Shown: positions 51,442 to 64,000, counted from the stretch's first letter. The stretch is DNA of 64,000 nt from Clostridia bacterium (GCA_900769565.1 CAAGHC010000030.1:1-64000); one strand, 5' to 3'. Made by a program: numbers and translations. Notes: generated from the sequence alone by a model not told the origin.

Positions 51442-52581
51442 CTAGTCCCCGTGCTCTACACCGTCCCTAATTAGTCTTAACGCACCGCAATCAAAGGGTG
51501 CAAAACAAGCTAGTTTTACCGCTTTTGATATTTTGGAATGAATTTTAACATTTTTAAAAAATTTTTTTTCATAAATCACTCTTACGTCTTTAAATATTTT
51601 ACTTAACCTTATTATCATAGGTTTCAACTCGTTTTTTATAAAAGAAAACTTGTTTATATCAATTTGGGCATTCTGTTCGTTTATCTTTATAAACACGTTT
51701 TTTGAGTTAACGTTAAAATTTTTAGCCGACTCTATTACCATTTTTTGATAATTGATAATCGCAATATCTTGACTGTTAAAAAAATCGGTGTTAAAGGTGC
51801 TTATAATTTCTAGAGCGCACAAAAACCTAAATACGTAGTCGTTAGTTGTGTCCGTTAAAACCAGCGCACATACTTTACAAGATGAATTTTTAAAATACCC
51901 CGCATTATTCAACTTGTAAACATTTAAAGAATAGTAGGCGTTTTTTATTTTATGTAAATAATCGTTGCAATCTGAAAAGTTTTTCATTAAATCTTCTGCT
52001 GTAAATAGCATTTCTTCTATTTTATCCAAGTCTTTAGTTGAATTTATTAGTGTTTTTTGAAATAGAGCGTCTAATAAATCGCACAGCAAACATGCGTAAC
52101 ACATAAAATAGTGTTCTAAAGTTTTATTGTCGTCTAAATAAAATAAATATCTATCGGTATTTATATAAAAATCGTCGATTTTGTCACCGTTTTTTATATA
52201 AACTTGGCTATCTAGCGCCCCCTTAAAATCACCGTCTAATGGATAAAAGAACACGGGTATTTGACGGATAGTTCCCAAATATTGTGCATTTGGATAAAGC
52301 GATTTTTCAGTAACTACTATTGCCCTTACGTCTTCGGGAGTATTAAAAAGTTCACATGCTTTTTCAATAGATAACACTCTTTCGGGTTTTAGTATCAGGT
52401 CTATACTTTTTAGCCCCGTGCCCTTTATAGTTTTTTCACTGTTTTGCTTGATGCTTAAATAGGTTTGCTCGGTATATAAATAAACTATTTTTGAATACGG
52501 AACTACCAAACTTAAAACGCTTTCAATACTCTCATGATTGTAAATTCTTATTTTGCCAAGAACAGTTTCAAAATTTAACAT
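51442..52581 (-). CDS. Unrecognised 379-residue protein
   Basis: A soluble protein with no signal peptide. The N-terminal half is alpha/beta (IVYLYTEQTYLSIKQNS, VRAIVVTEKSLYPNAQYLG); the middle is helical with Cys pairs (HYFMCYACLLCDLLDAL, and KNSSCKVCAL). It remotely resembles the glycerol-1-phosphate/iron alcohol dehydrogenase fold but the nucleotide and metal motifs are not visible, so I give no function. It has lower complexity and more Ile/Asn/Lys than its neighbours. Confidence 0.65.
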   Translation of the reverse strand: MLNFETVLGKIRIYNHESIESVLSLVVPYSKIVYLYTEQTYLSIKQNSEKTIKGTGLKSIDLILKPERVLSIEKACELFNTPEDVRAIVVTEKSLYPNAQYLGTIRQIPVFFYPLDGDFKGALDSQVYIKNGDKIDDFYINTDRYLFYLDDNKTLEHYFMCYACLLCDLLDALFQKTLINSTKDLDKIEEMLFTAEDLMKNFSDCNDYLHKIKNAYYSLNVYKLNNAGYFKNSSCKVCALVLTDTTNDYVFRFLCALEIISTFNTDFFNSQDIAIINYQKMVIESAKNFNVNSKNVFIKINEQNAQIDINKFSFIKNELKPMIIRLSKIFKDVRVIYEKKFFKNVKIHSKISKAVKLACFAPFDCGALRLIRDGVEHGD

Positions 52582-52716
52582 ATAACACCGATTGAATAAA
52601 TTTGATAAATAGTATATTTACAAAACTAAAAAAGTCAAGAACGAATAGCAAAATGTAAAAAAGTTACAAAAAAAGTTATTTTTAACTTATTTTTGGCAAA
52701 AATTTTTAAAAAACTA

Positions 52717-52744
52717 TTGAAATAATTTTTATATGTGATATAAT
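52717..52744 (+). promoter_or_regulatory. Sigma-A promoter of the HU gene
   Basis: TTGAAA (52717-52722), 16-bp spacer, TATAAT (52739-52744). Confidence 0.8.
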
Positions 52745-52776
52745 TAGACTATAAAAATATGGAGGTTCATAAATTT

Positions 52777-53052
52777 ATGAATAAAAATGAATTGGTAAGG
52801 GCAATAGCAAATAACGTTCGCATAACGCTTAAAGATGCGGCTTGCGCACTTGACGGTGTAATTGATGCAATAACCGAAGGCTTAAAGGCTGGTGAAAAGG
52901 TTCAAATTTCTGGTTTTGGTACTTTTGAACTTAAAGAAAAAGAAGCAAGAGAAGGAATTAACCCCAAAACGGGTGAAAAAATCCAAATTGACGCTACTAA
53001 AGTTCCCGTTTTCAAATTCGGTAAAGCTTATAAGGACTCTTTCAATAAATAA
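52777..53052 (+). CDS. hup: HU-family DNA-binding protein
   Basis: A 91-residue nucleoid protein that bends and packs DNA as a dimer. The family signature GFGTFELKEKEAREGINPKTG covers the DNA-grasping arm, and the C-terminal PVFKFGKAYKDSFNK is typical. I take the ATG at 52777, 11 bases after GGAGG, because the upstream ATG at 52759 overlaps the ribosome site. It has its own promoter and terminator. Confidence 0.95.
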   Translation: MNKNELVRAIANNVRITLKDAACALDGVIDAITEGLKAGEKVQISGFGTFELKEKEAREGINPKTGEKIQIDATKVPVFKFGKAYKDSFNK

Positions 53053-53058
53053 TCGTTT

Positions 53059-53086
53059 AGCCTGTCCGATAAGGACAGGCTTTTTT
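53059..53086 (+). terminator. Terminator of the HU gene
   Basis: AGCCTGTCC/GGACAGGCT with a five-base loop and six T, seven bases after the stop. Confidence 0.92.
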
Positions 53087-53105
53087 CTATACAAAGGAGA
53101 ATATC

Positions 53106-53879
53106 GTGAAATTTACTCTAATAACAGGTGCTACCGGCGGGCTCGGCAAAGCCTTTTCGGAAATTTATGCTAAAAATAAAAACAATCTTGTTTTAGTTGG
53201 TACTAGCGAACAAAAACTTCAAGCACTTAAAAATGAACTAAACGCTAAATACGACGTTATTATAGACTGCGTTCAAGCCGACCTATCTAAAAAAGAGGAA
53301 CTTGAAAAGGTTTATAATTTTGTAAAAACAAACGGTTATTTCATAAATAATCTAGTAAATGGTGCTGGTTTTGGCGACAGGACTGACTTTAAGGATATGG
53401 ACGTTAATTTGCAATTGGATATGGTTGCAGTAAACTGCTCTGCCCTTTTGTATTTTACTAGAACTTTCATTACTGAAATGTTAGAGCGCAATGAAGGGCA
53501 TATAATTAACGTTGGCTCAATGGCTAGTTTCGTGCCTGGTCCATACATGTGCACTTACCATGCAAGTAAGGCGTTCGTTCTAAATCTTGGTGAATCTATC
53601 TGCCATGAAATAAGAAAAAGCAAAGTCAAATTATTAACACTTTGCCCCGGTCCATTTGAATCAGGTTTTGTTTCAAAGGCAAAAAACGACTGGACGTTTA
53701 AGAAAATTAAGCCTGTGTCTGCTATGAAAGTTGCTGAATTTGGATATAAAAAATCTATAAAAGGCAAGCGTATTGCCGTTTTAGGTTTTACTAATAAATT
53801 AACTACGTTTGCGCCAAGATTTTTCTCTAGAAAGTTCGTAGCATCCGTATCTGCAAGCACCTTAAAAAAGGGCGACTAA
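53106..53879 (+). CDS. Short-chain dehydrogenase/reductase
   Basis: A 257-residue classical SDR. The cofactor loop is ITGATGGLGKAFS, NNLVNGAGFG corresponds to NNAG, and the catalytic Ser-Tyr-Lys are in NVGSMASF and YHASKAF. CPGPFESGF follows the active site. The basic residue pattern after the first strand (GTSEQK) does not decide between NAD and NADP. The C-terminal part (FTNKLTTFAPRFFSRKFV) resembles the membrane-associated DltE/YqjQ-like SDRs. Substrate unknown. AAAGGAGA precedes the ATG. Confidence 0.88.
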   Translation: MKFTLITGATGGLGKAFSEIYAKNKNNLVLVGTSEQKLQALKNELNAKYDVIIDCVQADLSKKEELEKVYNFVKTNGYFINNLVNGAGFGDRTDFKDMDVNLQLDMVAVNCSALLYFTRTFITEMLERNEGHIINVGSMASFVPGPYMCTYHASKAFVLNLGESICHEIRKSKVKLLTLCPGPFESGFVSKAKNDWTFKKIKPVSAMKVAEFGYKKSIKGKRIAVLGFTNKLTTFAPRFFSRKFVASVSASTLKKGD

Positions 53880-53897
53880 AAATCAACTAAAAAGCAA

Positions 53898-53958
53898 GGA
53901 ACGTACGGAAAATAAGGGAATTTTTAATAAAATCTCCCTATTGCCCGAACGTTCTTTT
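53898..53958 (+). terminator. Terminator of the SDR gene
   Basis: Two-part stem: GGAACGT with ACGTTC outside and AGGGA with TCCCT inside, followed by TTTTCATTTT. Confidence 0.65.
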
Positions 53959-53995
53959 CATTTTAAAATATTTATTTATCGATTATTGCAACAAA

Positions 53996-54027
53996 CAAAA
54001 AAGCAGTGCTATTGCACTGCTTTTTTT
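53996..54027 (-). terminator. Terminator of tuf
   Basis: AAAGCAGTGC/GCACTGCTTT with a four-base loop and T-runs on both strands, 15 bases after the tuf stop. Confidence 0.92.
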
Positions 54028-54041
54028 ATACGTGTCAAAAA

Positions 54042-55259
54042 TTATTTAACAATTTTAGAAACAACGCCCGAACCTACGGTTCTGCCACCTTCACGGATAG
54101 CGAAACGGAGGCCTTCTTCCATAGCAATCGGAGTGATGAGTTCAACGTCCATCTTAATGTTGTCACCAGGCATTACCATTTCTACGCCTTCAGGAAGTTT
54201 GATAGAACCGGTAACGTCGGTAGTTCTGAAATAGAATTGAGGACGATAGTTGTTAAAGAACGGGGTGTGACGGCCACCTTCTTCTTTGGTAAGGATATAC
54301 ACTTGACCTTCGAATACAGTGTGGGGTTTAACCGAACCGGGTTTAGCAATAACTTGTCCACGTTCGATATCTTTCTTATCGATACCACGGAGAAGAGCAC
54401 CTACGTTGTCACCAGCTTGAGCTTCGTCAAGAAGTTTTCTGAACATTTCAAGACCGGTAATAACGGTAGTTCTGCTTTCTTCAGAAAGACCAACGATTTC
54501 AGCGGGGTCGTTAACTCTTGCAACACCTCTTTCTACTCTACCAGTAGCAACGGTACCACGACCAGAGATGGTGAATACGTCTTCTACAGGGAGAAGGAAG
54601 GGTTTAGCTTCGTCACGTTCGGGAGTAGGAATGTAAGAATCTACTGCTTCCATGAGTTCTCTAATACATTGAGTTTCAGGTGCGTTGGTAACAGCGTCGC
54701 CTTCAGCTGCTTGTGCAACTTCGAGTGCTCTAAGAGCAGAACCCTTGATGATGGGGGTATCGTCGCCAGGGAAACCATATTCAGAAAGAAGTTCTCTGAT
54801 TTCCATTTCAACGAGTTCCAAAAGTTCGGGGTCGTCGAGTTGGTCGCACTTGTTCATGAATACTACGATATAGGGAACGCCTACTTGACGAGCAAGAAGG
54901 ATGTGTTCTCTAGTTTGGGGCATGGGACCGTCGGTAGCAGCAACAACGAGGATTGCGCCGTCCATTTGTGCAGCACCGGTAATCATGTTCTTAACGTAGT
55001 CTGCGTGTCCGGGGCAGTCAACGTGTGCATAGTGACGTGCGTCGGTTTGATATTCAACGTGGGAAGTGTTTATTGTTATACCACGTGCCTTTTCTTCAGG
55101 TGCCTTATCGATTTCGTCATACTTCATTTTTTGAGCTTGACCCTTAGCAGCCATCGTCATAGTGATAGCAGCAGTAAGAGTGGTCTTGCCGTGGTCAACG
55201 TGACCGATGGTACCGATGTTAATGTGCGGTTTGCTTCTGTCAAATTTAGCCTTTGCCAT
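54042..55259 (-). CDS. tuf: Translation elongation factor Tu
   Basis: EF-Tu, about 405 residues, carries aminoacyl-tRNA to the ribosome. GTPase motifs are canonical: [14 protein letters not shown] in [16 protein letters not shown], and NKCDQ. Domains 2 and 3 are complete up to [12 protein letters not shown] 55259 follows GGAGG by eight bases. It is the last gene of the str cluster and has a separate promoter between fusA and tuf. Only one tuf copy is in the window. Confidence 0.98.
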   Translation of the reverse strand: MAKAKFDRSKPHINIGTIGHVDHGKTTLTAAITMTMAAKGQAQKMKYDEIDKAPEEKARGITINTSHVEYQTDARHYAHVDCPGHADYVKNMITGAAQMDGAILVVAATDGPMPQTREHILLARQVGVPYIVVFMNKCDQLDDPELLELVEMEIRELLSEYGFPGDDTPIIKGSALRALEVAQAAEGDAVTNAPETQCIRELMEAVDSYIPTPERDEAKPFLLPVEDVFTISGRGTVATGRVERGVARVNDPAEIVGLSEESRTTVITGLEMFRKLLDEAQAGDNVGALLRGIDKKDIERGQVIAKPGSVKPHTVFEGQVYILTKEEGGRHTPFFNNYRPQFYFRTTDVTGSIKLPEGVEMVMPGDNIKMDVELITPIAMEEGLRFAIREGGRTVGSGVVSKIVK

Positions 55260-55334
55260 TATTGTTTCCTCCAAATTTTCTAATGATTATATTTTTATTT
55301 TTTTATTTGGTCTTAATTTGTTAGCGTTATTACC

Positions 55335-55363
55335 ATTTTACAATAAAATTAAACAATTGTCAA
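55335..55363 (-). promoter_or_regulatory. Separate sigma-A promoter of tuf
   Basis: TTGACA (55358-55363), 17-bp spacer, TAAAAT (55335-55340), just after the fusA stop, allowing extra EF-Tu synthesis. Confidence 0.88.
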
Positions 55364-55370
55364 CAGTTAA

Positions 55371-57440
55371 TTACGCTTTTTTGCCCATTATCTTTTCAGC
55401 AACGGACTTGGGAACTTCTGCATAGTGCGAGAACTGCATGGTGTAGTTACCACGGCCTTGCGTTCTTGAACGAAGGTCGGTTGCATAACCGAACATTTCT
55501 GCAAGCGGAATGTGTGCGTCGATTACTTTTACGCCGTTTCTATCGTCAGTACCTTGAATGATACCACGACGAGCGGTTACGTTACCCATAAGGTCACCAA
55601 AATAATCGTCAGGTGTTACGATTTCAACCTTCATAACCGGTTCTAAAAGCACGCTCTTTGCTTTTGCAAGACCGTCTTTAAGTGCCATAGAACCTGCAAT
55701 CTTAAACGCCATTTCAGACGAGTCAACGTCGTGATAGCTACCGTCGTAAACGGTTACTTTGAAGTCTACAACTTCGTAGCCTGCCAAGATACCGTTCTTA
55801 CTAGCTTCCATGATACCTTTGTTGATAGGTTGAATGAATTCTTTAGGAATTGAACCACCAACGGTTTCGTCGATAAATTCATAACCCTTACCAGGTTCTT
55901 GCGGTTCAAGACGGATTTTACAGTGACCGTATTGACCGTGACCACCTGATTGACGTTTGAATAAACCTTCTGCTTCAACAGCTTGTCTGATGGTTTCTTT
56001 GTACGCAACTTGGGGCTTACCTACGTTAGCTTCTACCCTAAATTCACGGAGCAATCTGTCTACGATAATTTCAAGGTGAAGTTCGCCCATACCTGCGATA
56101 ATAGTTTGTCCGGTTTCAGCGTCGGTATAAGCCTTAAAGGTGGGGTCTTCTTCAGCGAGTTTTGCAAGTGCAAGACCCATCTTTTCTTGACCAGCCTTGG
56201 TTTTGGGCTCGATAGCAACGTTAATAACGGGGTCTGGGAATTCCATTTGTTCAAGGATAATTTGGTTATTTTCGTCACAAAGCGTATCACCAGTGGTGGT
56301 GTCTTTAAGACCTACGATAGCGCAAATCTCACCTGAATAAACAGCGTCAACTTCTTCTCTGTGGTTAGCGTGCATACGAAGGATACGGCCAACACGTTCT
56401 CTCTTACCCTTTACGCTGTTGTAAACGTAAGAACCGGTTTTGAGTACGCCCGAATAAGCACGGAAGAATGCTAATTTACCAACGAACGGGTCGGTCATGA
56501 TTTTGAATGCAAGACCACTGAAAGGTTGGTCGTCGTTAGCTTCTCTAGTAGTAGTTTCGCCTTTGGTATCAAGACCTGAAACGGCACCGATATCCAAGGG
56601 GCTGGGAAGGTAATCTACGATAGCGTCAAGAAGGTTTTGAACACCCTTGTTTCTGTAAGATGAACCACAGAGAACGGGGGTAACTTTCATAGCGAGCGTT
56701 GCAGCCCTTAAACCCTTCTTAATTTCTTCGATAGTAAGGTCGCCTTCTTCGAAGTATTTTTCCATCAACGCATCGTCGGTTTCAGCAGCGATTTCAACAA
56801 CTTGCGCTCTGTATTCTTCGCAAGTGTCCTTTAAGTCTGCAGGAACGTCGGTAACGTCGATTTCTTTACCTAAATCGTCAAGATAGATATAAGCCTTTCT
56901 AGTAATAACGTCTACGATACCTTTGAAGGTGTCTTCTTTACCGATAGGAATGATAATCGGAACTGCGTTGGTACGCAATCTTTCTCTCATCATCTTAATA
57001 GCGTTATCATAGTTAGCGCCGTTGATGTCCATCTTGTTTACGTATGCGATTCTCGGAACTTTATATTTGTCCGCTTGACGCCATACGGTTTCACTTTGGG
57101 GTTCTACGCCACCTTTAGCACAGAAAGTTGCAACTGCGCCGTCCAAAATACGGAGCGACCTTTCAACTTCTACGGTAAAGTCAACGTGTCCGGGGGTATC
57201 TATAATGTTTATACGGTGTCCTTTCCAGTAGCAAGTGGTAGCAGCACTGGTGATGGTAATACCACGTTCTTGTTCTTGAACCATCCAGTCCATTGTAGCG
57301 CCACCCTCGTGGGTTTCGCCTAACTTATGGGTCTTACCGGTGTAGAAAAGAATACGTTCGGTAGTAGTAGTTTTACCAGCGTCAATGTGCGCCATAATGC
57401 CTATATTTCTGGTTACACCCAAATCAAAATCTCTCGGCAT
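55371..57440 (-). CDS. fusA: Translation elongation factor G
   Basis: The canonical EF-G, 689 residues, drives translocation. G1 [13 protein letters not shown]3 DTPGHVDF and G4 NKMD are intact, unlike those of the paralogue at 21532-23592. Domain IV tip and the C-terminus ([17 protein letters not shown]) are present. It starts 18 bases after rpsG. It is the functional comparison for the paralogue. Confidence 0.98.
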   Translation of the reverse strand: MPRDFDLGVTRNIGIMAHIDAGKTTTTERILFYTGKTHKLGETHEGGATMDWMVQEQERGITITSAATTCYWKGHRINIIDTPGHVDFTVEVERSLRILDGAVATFCAKGGVEPQSETVWRQADKYKVPRIAYVNKMDINGANYDNAIKMMRERLRTNAVPIIIPIGKEDTFKGIVDVITRKAYIYLDDLGKEIDVTDVPADLKDTCEEYRAQVVEIAAETDDALMEKYFEEGDLTIEEIKKGLRAATLAMKVTPVLCGSSYRNKGVQNLLDAIVDYLPSPLDIGAVSGLDTKGETTTREANDDQPFSGLAFKIMTDPFVGKLAFFRAYSGVLKTGSYVYNSVKGKRERVGRILRMHANHREEVDAVYSGEICAIVGLKDTTTGDTLCDENNQIILEQMEFPDPVINVAIEPKTKAGQEKMGLALAKLAEEDPTFKAYTDAETGQTIIAGMGELHLEIIVDRLLREFRVEANVGKPQVAYKETIRQAVEAEGLFKRQSGGHGQYGHCKIRLEPQEPGKGYEFIDETVGGSIPKEFIQPINKGIMEASKNGILAGYEVVDFKVTVYDGSYHDVDSSEMAFKIAGSMALKDGLAKAKSVLLEPVMKVEIVTPDDYFGDLMGNVTARRGIIQGTDDRNGVKVIDAHIPLAEMFGYATDLRSRTQGRGNYTMQFSHYAEVPKSVAEKIMGKKA

Positions 57441-57458
57441 GTGTCGTATCTCCCAAAA

Positions 57459-57929
57459 TTAGAATCTGTAATGTGCGAACGCCTTGTTTGCTTCCGCCAT
57501 TCTGTGAGTGTCTTCTTTCTTCTTAACAGCGTTACCAGTGTTGTTGAACGCGTCAACTAATTCTGCAGAAAGTCTTTGAGCCATTTCTCTTTCACTTCTC
57601 TTTCTAGCAGCGGCAACCAACCATCTGATAGCGAGAGTCTGTCTTCTTTCAGCGCGAATTTCGATAGGAACTTGGTAGTTCGCACCGCCGACTCTCCTTG
57701 CTTTAACTTCAACCATAGGCATAATGTTGTTAAGTGCTTGATTGAACATTTCCTTTGCATCAGCACCGACTTTTTCAGCCGCAGACGCGAATGCGTCGTA
57801 AACAATGCCTTGCGCAATACCCTTCTTGCCGTCTAACATAACTTGGTTGATGAGTTTGGTTACAACCTTGTCATTGTACACGGGATCGGGCAAAACGTCT
57901 CTTTTTGCAATATTGCCTCTTCTCGGCAT
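57459..57929 (-). CDS. rpsG: 30S ribosomal protein S7
   Basis: A 156-residue primary binder of the 16S 3' domain. [20 protein letters not shown] is the standard start; the beta hairpin [12 protein letters not shown] and C-terminal helix are complete. AAAGGAGGA precedes the ATG. It is preceded by an unusually structured 210-bp spacer. One of three GATC sites of the window lies in it. Confidence 0.98.
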   Translation of the reverse strand: MPRRGNIAKRDVLPDPVYNDKVVTKLINQVMLDGKKGIAQGIVYDAFASAAEKVGADAKEMFNQALNNIMPMVEVKARRVGGANYQVPIEIRAERRQTLAIRWLVAAARKRSEREMAQRLSAELVDAFNNTGNAVKKKEDTHRMAEANKAFAHYRF

Positions 57930-57953
57930 AATAAAATCCTCCTTTAATTTTTT

Positions 57954-58047
57954 GCGCCTTTACTTTGGCGCGTCGTTAAGGGTAAACCCTTTTTCAGTAC
58001 AGCTATCGCTTGCCCTTACGGGTAGCGAACCTTCTGCCTTTCGACAT
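57954..58047 (-). promoter_or_regulatory. Structured spacer before rpsG with a short frame
   Basis: Three hairpins occur in a row on the minus strand: CGCT..CCC/GGG..AGCG (58007-58027), AAGGG/CCCTT (57978-57991) and GCGCC/GGCGC (57954-57971), the last close to the rpsG ribosome site. A 14-codon frame MSKGRRFATRKGKR starts at 58047 and ends at 58003; it is basic but its ribosome site is weak. In E. coli S7 represses its own operon by binding the spacer before rpsG; a similar role here is possible. Confidence 0.45.
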
Positions 58048-58139
58048 ACTGCCTACCAATCGGGTTAATTTTCCGAACTTTACCGATTTTAAGTAGGTGT
58101 GTTTTGTTGCTTAACTCTTATTTAAAGACTTGGTTAAAC

Positions 58140-58511
58140 TTATTTAGGTCTCTTTGCGCCGTACTTTGACCTTGCTTGACGACGTTTTGCAACGCCTGCA
58201 GTATCAAGAGCACCACGAACAATGTGATATCTTACACCAGGTAAGTCCTTAACTCTTCCGCCACGGATCAATACTGAGCTGTGTTCTTGTAAGTTGTGAC
58301 CTTCACCGGGAATGTAAACGATACCTTCTGCCTTGTTAGTCAAACGCACTCTGGCAATTTTACGAAGTGCAGAGTTAGGTTTTTTAGGCGTAGTAGTCGT
58401 TACTGACAAGCAAACACCACGCTTTTGAGGACATTCTTCAAGAATCGGGGATTTGGACTTGTAAGTAATTTGCTTTCTGCCTTGTCTGATTAACTGTTGA
58501 ATTGTTGGCAT
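58140..58511 (-). CDS. rpsL: 30S ribosomal protein S12
   Basis: A 123-residue protein of the decoding centre. [12 protein letters not shown] start, [17 protein letters not shown] and [17 protein letters not shown] are the conserved loops; the Lys in PKKPNSA and PGVRYH is of the streptomycin-sensitive type as far as the classical positions go. The ATG at 58511 follows TAAGGAGGT; an upstream in-frame ATG at 58655 lies in the spacer and is not the start. Confidence 0.98.
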   Translation of the reverse strand: MPTIQQLIRQGRKQITYKSKSPILEECPQKRGVCLSVTTTTPKKPNSALRKIARVRLTNKAEGIVYIPGEGHNLQEHSSVLIRGGRVKDLPGVRYHIVRGALDTAGVAKRRQARSKYGAKRPK

Positions 58512-58699
58512 AGTACACCTCCTTAATTTATTTCGGTTTATTCGGAAAACGGACTCGGAAAATTTCCGTTTTGAGAAACTGTTTTGCTTATTTTCCGCCG
58601 AGCAAATATTCACTCGGCGAAGTATAATTTTACCATTTATTGATTTTTTAGTCAACCAAAAAGCGTCGATATTGCAGATTTTTTAACTGCTTTTAATCG

Positions 58700-61600
58700 T
58701 TATTCGCTAATTTCGGTATTTCTTTGAATTACCGTTTGGGGGGAAACGTTTTTATAATCTCTTATACCCGTACCTGCAGGGATAAGTTTACCGATAATTA
58801 CGTTTTCTTTTAAGCCAACCAACGGGTCGATTTTGTTCTTAATAGCCGCTTCGGTAAGAACTCTTGCCGTTTCTTGGAAGGACGCTGCCGACAAGAAACT
58901 GTCTTTTGCAAGTGCTGCCTTGGTAATACCGAGAAGTATTCTCTTTCCAGTAGGCGGTTCTAAACCGTTATCAAGCGCAGTAAGAGTTTCTTCTTCGAAC
59001 TTGTGTACGTCCACCTTTTCGCCGGGAAGAATATCCGTTCCACCAGGGTTTTCTACCTGAACTTTTCTCATCATTTGACGAACGATAATTTCTACGTGCT
59101 TATCGTTGATGTCAACGCCTTGTCCACGGTATACGCTTTGGATTTCACGCAAGATATAATCTTGAACGCCCTTGATACCTTTAGTTCTTAAAATATCCTG
59201 CGGATATACCGAACCGTTGGTAAGAACGTCACCAGGTTCTACCTTGTCACCCGTCTTAACGATTACGCCCGTACCGAAAGGTATGGTGTAGTCCTTGGTT
59301 TCGCCGTCGTCAGTCTTAACGAGAACGTGGATAATCTTATCCTTTTCTTCAACCTCAACTTCGCCACCTTGTTCGCAAACGATTGCAGCGTGTTTAGGTT
59401 TACGTGCTTCGAAGAGTTCTTCAACCCTAGGAAGACCTTGCGTGATGTCGCCCGTTGATGCTATACCACCCGTGTGGAAGGTACGCATGGTAAGCTGTGT
59501 ACCAGGTTCACCGATAGATTGTGCTGCGATAATACCAACAGCTTCACCGATTTGTACGGGGTTGTTGTTGGACATGTTTTTACCGTAACATTTAGCGCAG
59601 ATACCCGTCTTTGACTTACAGGTGAATACGCTTCTAATTTCAACTTGTTCAATTCCTGCTTTGCAGATTTCATCAGCCATGTCTTCGGTAATCATATCGC
59701 CTGCTTTAACCATAATTTCGCCCGTGGTCGGGTTAACTACGTCGCCTACGGTAAATCTACCTGCGATACGGTCACGCAATCCTTCGATTACTTCGCCTTT
59801 AGAGCCTTTAATTGCAGATACTATAACGCCTTTAGCTGCGCCACAGTCTTCTTCTTTAATGATAACTTCTTGCGATACGTCAACCAAACGACGGGTAAGG
59901 TAACCAGAGTCAGCCGTCTTAAGTGCGGTATCGGCAAGACCTTTACGTCCACCGTGAGAAGAAATGAAGTATTCTAGAACAGAAAGTCCTTCACGGAAAC
60001 AAGACTTAACGGGAATTTCAATAGTTTTACCGTTCGGGTCGGTCATAAGACCACGCATACCGGCAAGCTGTTTAATTTGGTCCTTAGAACCACGCGCACC
60101 AGAGTTTGCCATCATAAGTATCGGGTTGAACTCGTCGAGAGTGTCCATCAACTTATCGGTAACGTCGTCGGTTGCTTTCTTCCAAATAGAAACTACCTTC
60201 TTGTATCTTTCTTCGTCGGTTATATAACCTTTCTTGTAAAGGTTTTCAACTTTTAATACGTGCTCTTCAGCAGCACGAAGAATAACTGCTTTATCTTTAG
60301 GCATGTGCATATCGAATACGCTAGTGGTTATTGCACCAACGGTAGAATATTTAAAGCCAAGCGCCTTGATTTTGTCCAAAACGTCAGCCGCACAGCTTGC
60401 ACCACGACGCTTAAAGCATGCGCCAACGATTTTTTGCAAATCTTTTTTGCCTACGAGTTTATCTATTTCGTACTTGAGATAATCTTCCTTGGTCTTTCTT
60501 TCAACAAAGCCTAAATCTTGCGGAATTGCTTGGTTGAAGATAATCTTACCAACAGAAGTCTTAACTCTGCCGTAAACCATTTCACCGTCAACTTCTACAC
60601 CACGACGAACGATAATTTCATCTTGAAGTCTAATCTTGCCCGTTTGGTAAGCCATAATTGCTTCTTCGGGGCTAGTATAAGAAACGGTATATTCGGGAAC
60701 ACCGTAAACGGTGCCGTTTTCGTCCTTTCTACCCTTTTCGTTATACTTTTCACCGATTTTGCGCTTGATAATGGTAAGATAGTAAGCACCCATGACCATA
60801 TCTTGCGTCGGGCTCATAACAGGTTTACCGTCAGAGAGTTTTAATATATTGTTGGATGCGAGCATCAAGAATCTCGCTTCAGCTTGTGCTTCTACCGAAA
60901 GGGGTACGTGTACTGCCATTTGGTCACCGTCGAAGTCGGCGTTGAACGCACCACATACTAACGGGTGAAGTTTAATTGCACGACCTTCGATAAGCACGGG
61001 TTCGAATGCCTGAATAGACAATCTGTGAAGGGTAGGTGCACGGTTGAGCATTACGGGGTGGTCCTTAATTACTTCTTCTAAAACGTCCCATACTACCGTC
61101 TTTGCGCGTTCTACCGTACGTTTTGCGTTCTTAATGTTGTGGCAAATGTTGTTTTCAACAAGCTTTTTCATTACGAACGGCTTGAAAAGTTCGATTGCCA
61201 TTTCCTTTGGCAAACCACATTGATAAAGTTTAAGTTCAGGACCTACTACGATAACCGAACGACCAGAGTAGTCAACACGTTTACCAAGTAAGTTCTGACG
61301 GAAACGACCTTGCTTACCACGGAGCATACCGGAGAGTGATTTAAGTTCTCTGTTCCCTGCACCGCTGATAGCCTTACCACGACGACCGTTGTCGATAAGA
61401 GCGTCTACTGCTTCTTGGAGCATTCTCTTTTCATTTCTAATGATGATTTCGGGCGCACCGAGTTCCATCAACTTTTTCAAACGGTTGTTTCTGTTAATTA
61501 CACGACGGTATAAGTCGTTAAGGTCACTAGTTGCAAATCTGCCACCGTCAAGTTGTACCATAGGACGGAGTTCGGGCGGGATTACGGGTAGAACGTCTAA

Positions 61601-62287
61601 AATCATCCATTCAGGGCGGTTACCACTCTTTCTGAAAGATTCGATAATTTCTATTCTCTTTACCGCACGAATTCTTCTTTGACCAGACACGTTTTCAGCA
61701 ATGATTTTCTTGGTTTCTTCGCTTTCTTTGTCAAGGTCGATAGCCATTAAAAGTTCTTTAATAGCTTCTGCGCCCATGCCCGTTTTGAACGAGCCGATAC
61801 CATATTCGGTTTCGAATTCTTGCTTTTCTCTATCGTTAATTACTTGCTTATATTGAAGGGGGGTTACACCCGGGTCTAATACAACGTGGCAAGCAAAGTA
61901 GAGCACTTGTTCAAGTGCTTTAGGACTCATGTCGAGCATAAGACCTATTCTTGAAGGAACGCCCTTAAAATACCAAATGTGAGATACGGGTGCTGCAAGT
62001 TCAATGTGACCCATTCTGTCACGACGAACTTTAGATTTGGTGATTTCAACACCACACTTGTCGCAGATTACACCCTTATATCTAATGCGTTTATATTTAC
62101 CGCAATGGCATTCCCAGTCCTTGGTCGGTCCAAAAATTCTTTCGCAGAAAAGACCGCCCATTTCGGGTTTTTGCGTTCTGTAATTGATGGTTTCGGGCTT
62201 TGTTACTTCGCCGTAAGACCATTCTCTAATTTTTTCGGGAGATGCAACTCCTATTTGTATAGAATCAAAATTGTTAAGTTCAAACAT
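58700..62287 (-). CDS. rpoC: RNA polymerase beta' subunit
   Basis: A 1,195-residue catalytic subunit. The N-terminal zinc site [20 protein letters not shown], the active-site Mg loop [12 protein letters not shown], the bridge helix area and the second zinc cluster ([18 protein letters not shown]) are all present. Length is typical of Firmicutes, without the large insertions of Gram-negatives. It begins 17 bases after rpoB. Confidence 0.98.
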   Translation of the reverse strand: MFELNNFDSIQIGVASPEKIREWSYGEVTKPETINYRTQKPEMGGLFCERIFGPTKDWECHCGKYKRIRYKGVICDKCGVEITKSKVRRDRMGHIELAAPVSHIWYFKGVPSRIGLMLDMSPKALEQVLYFACHVVLDPGVTPLQYKQVINDREKQEFETEYGIGSFKTGMGAEAIKELLMAIDLDKESEETKKIIAENVSGQRRIRAVKRIEIIESFRKSGNRPEWMILDVLPVIPPELRPMVQLDGGRFATSDLNDLYRRVINRNNRLKKLMELGAPEIIIRNEKRMLQEAVDALIDNGRRGKAISGAGNRELKSLSGMLRGKQGRFRQNLLGKRVDYSGRSVIVVGPELKLYQCGLPKEMAIELFKPFVMKKLVENNICHNIKNAKRTVERAKTVVWDVLEEVIKDHPVMLNRAPTLHRLSIQAFEPVLIEGRAIKLHPLVCGAFNADFDGDQMAVHVPLSVEAQAEARFLMLASNNILKLSDGKPVMSPTQDMVMGAYYLTIIKRKIGEKYNEKGRKDENGTVYGVPEYTVSYTSPEEAIMAYQTGKIRLQDEIIVRRGVEVDGEMVYGRVKTSVGKIIFNQAIPQDLGFVERKTKEDYLKYEIDKLVGKKDLQKIVGACFKRRGASCAADVLDKIKALGFKYSTVGAITTSVFDMHMPKDKAVILRAAEEHVLKVENLYKKGYITDEERYKKVVSIWKKATDDVTDKLMDTLDEFNPILMMANSGARGSKDQIKQLAGMRGLMTDPNGKTIEIPVKSCFREGLSVLEYFISSHGGRKGLADTALKTADSGYLTRRLVDVSQEVIIKEEDCGAAKGVIVSAIKGSKGEVIEGLRDRIAGRFTVGDVVNPTTGEIMVKAGDMITEDMADEICKAGIEQVEIRSVFTCKSKTGICAKCYGKNMSNNNPVQIGEAVGIIAAQSIGEPGTQLTMRTFHTGGIASTGDITQGLPRVEELFEARKPKHAAIVCEQGGEVEVEEKDKIIHVLVKTDDGETKDYTIPFGTGVIVKTGDKVEPGDVLTNGSVYPQDILRTKGIKGVQDYILREIQSVYRGQGVDINDKHVEIIVRQMMRKVQVENPGGTDILPGEKVDVHKFEEETLTALDNGLEPPTGKRILLGITKAALAKDSFLSAASFQETARVLTEAAIKNKIDPLVGLKENVIIGKLIPAGTGIRDYKNVSPQTVIQRNTEISE

Positions 62288-62304
62288 AATTCTTCTTCCC
62301 CCTA

Positions 62305-64000
<1,696 letters not shown>

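Noticed and set aside
54006..55283. Long plus-strand frame opposite tuf (425 codons)
   Set aside because: It mirrors the strongly biased codons of tuf, has no ribosome site and gives a low-complexity Ser/Phe/Thr-rich product.
58512..58655. S12 starting at 58655
   Set aside because: The extra 48 residues are unconserved spacer; the ATG at 58511 has a perfect ribosome site and the standard S12 start.

Overview
The window is the end of a low-GC contig. Bases 1-19 are an Illumina adapter remnant, so base 20 is the first trustworthy position. The gene set points to an endospore-forming member of the Clostridia (Firmicutes), probably known from metagenomic assembly. The evidence is spoIIID, sigG, a ylmC/ymxH-type gene and a SpoIIQ-like gene; short-form HisG with HisZ; AddAB; a TrpR-family HisR/YerC; a THF riboswitch on folT; a TnpV-type mobile gene; and several lipoproteins with BspA-like leucine-rich or InlB-type repeats. 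I cannot name the genus. GATC is almost absent: three genomic copies found by eye in 64 kb.

Layout. 20-794 is a truncated lipoprotein gene. 922-9002 (minus strand) is a complete his operon, hisR-Z-G-D-C-B-H-A-F-IE, lacking only histidinol-phosphate phosphatase, and it runs towards spoIIID. 9079-17327 (minus) is an aro operon: DAHP synthase-tyrA-aroB-aroA-aroC-pheA-aroEK fusion-aroQ. A consensus promoter, a 20-codon leader peptide containing YFYFYF and an intrinsic terminator precede it, which is a ribosome-mediated attenuator sensing tyrosine and phenylalanine. 17356-23680 holds a YihY-ABC exporter operon, a PfkB-family kinase and a divergent EF-G paralogue.

23726-29634 is the most unusual part. 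The forespore sigma factor gene sigG is cut in two. Its N-terminal half (29265-29564) and C-terminal half (24306-24794) are separated by an element of about 4.5 kb. The element's ends, when joined, form an almost palindromic 44-bp site like a serine-recombinase attP. Precise excision would restore an in-frame SigG of about 257 residues. The arrangement resembles the skin element in sigK, but in sigG. The element's own serine recombinase is internally deleted. Other element genes are a TnpV-like protein, small proteins, a frameshifted Cys-rich surface protein behind a structured leader RNA, and a repeat protein located directly after the sigG N-terminal half.

29655-38455 carries folT with its THF riboswitch, a DUF421/DUF4363 pair, nagA, queH, a peptidase S51 protein, a CpsB/CpsD phosphatase-kinase pair and an InlB-repeat lipoprotein. 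38528-44987 is addAB. 45110-53879 has lipoproteins, a YitT-family protein, an M1 peptidase, a SpoIIQ-like M23 protein behind a forespore-type promoter, HU and an SDR. 54042-64000 (minus) is the core rpoB-rpoC-rpsL-rpsG-fusA-tuf cluster, with rpoB running off the end.

The genes fit together as two amino-acid operons, each with its own visible control (a HisR operator; Tyr/Phe attenuation), and a set of sporulation genes. In that set sigG, the spoIIQ-like gene and perhaps the DUF421 gene share a GTATA-like box, 14-bp spacer and similar -10 box.
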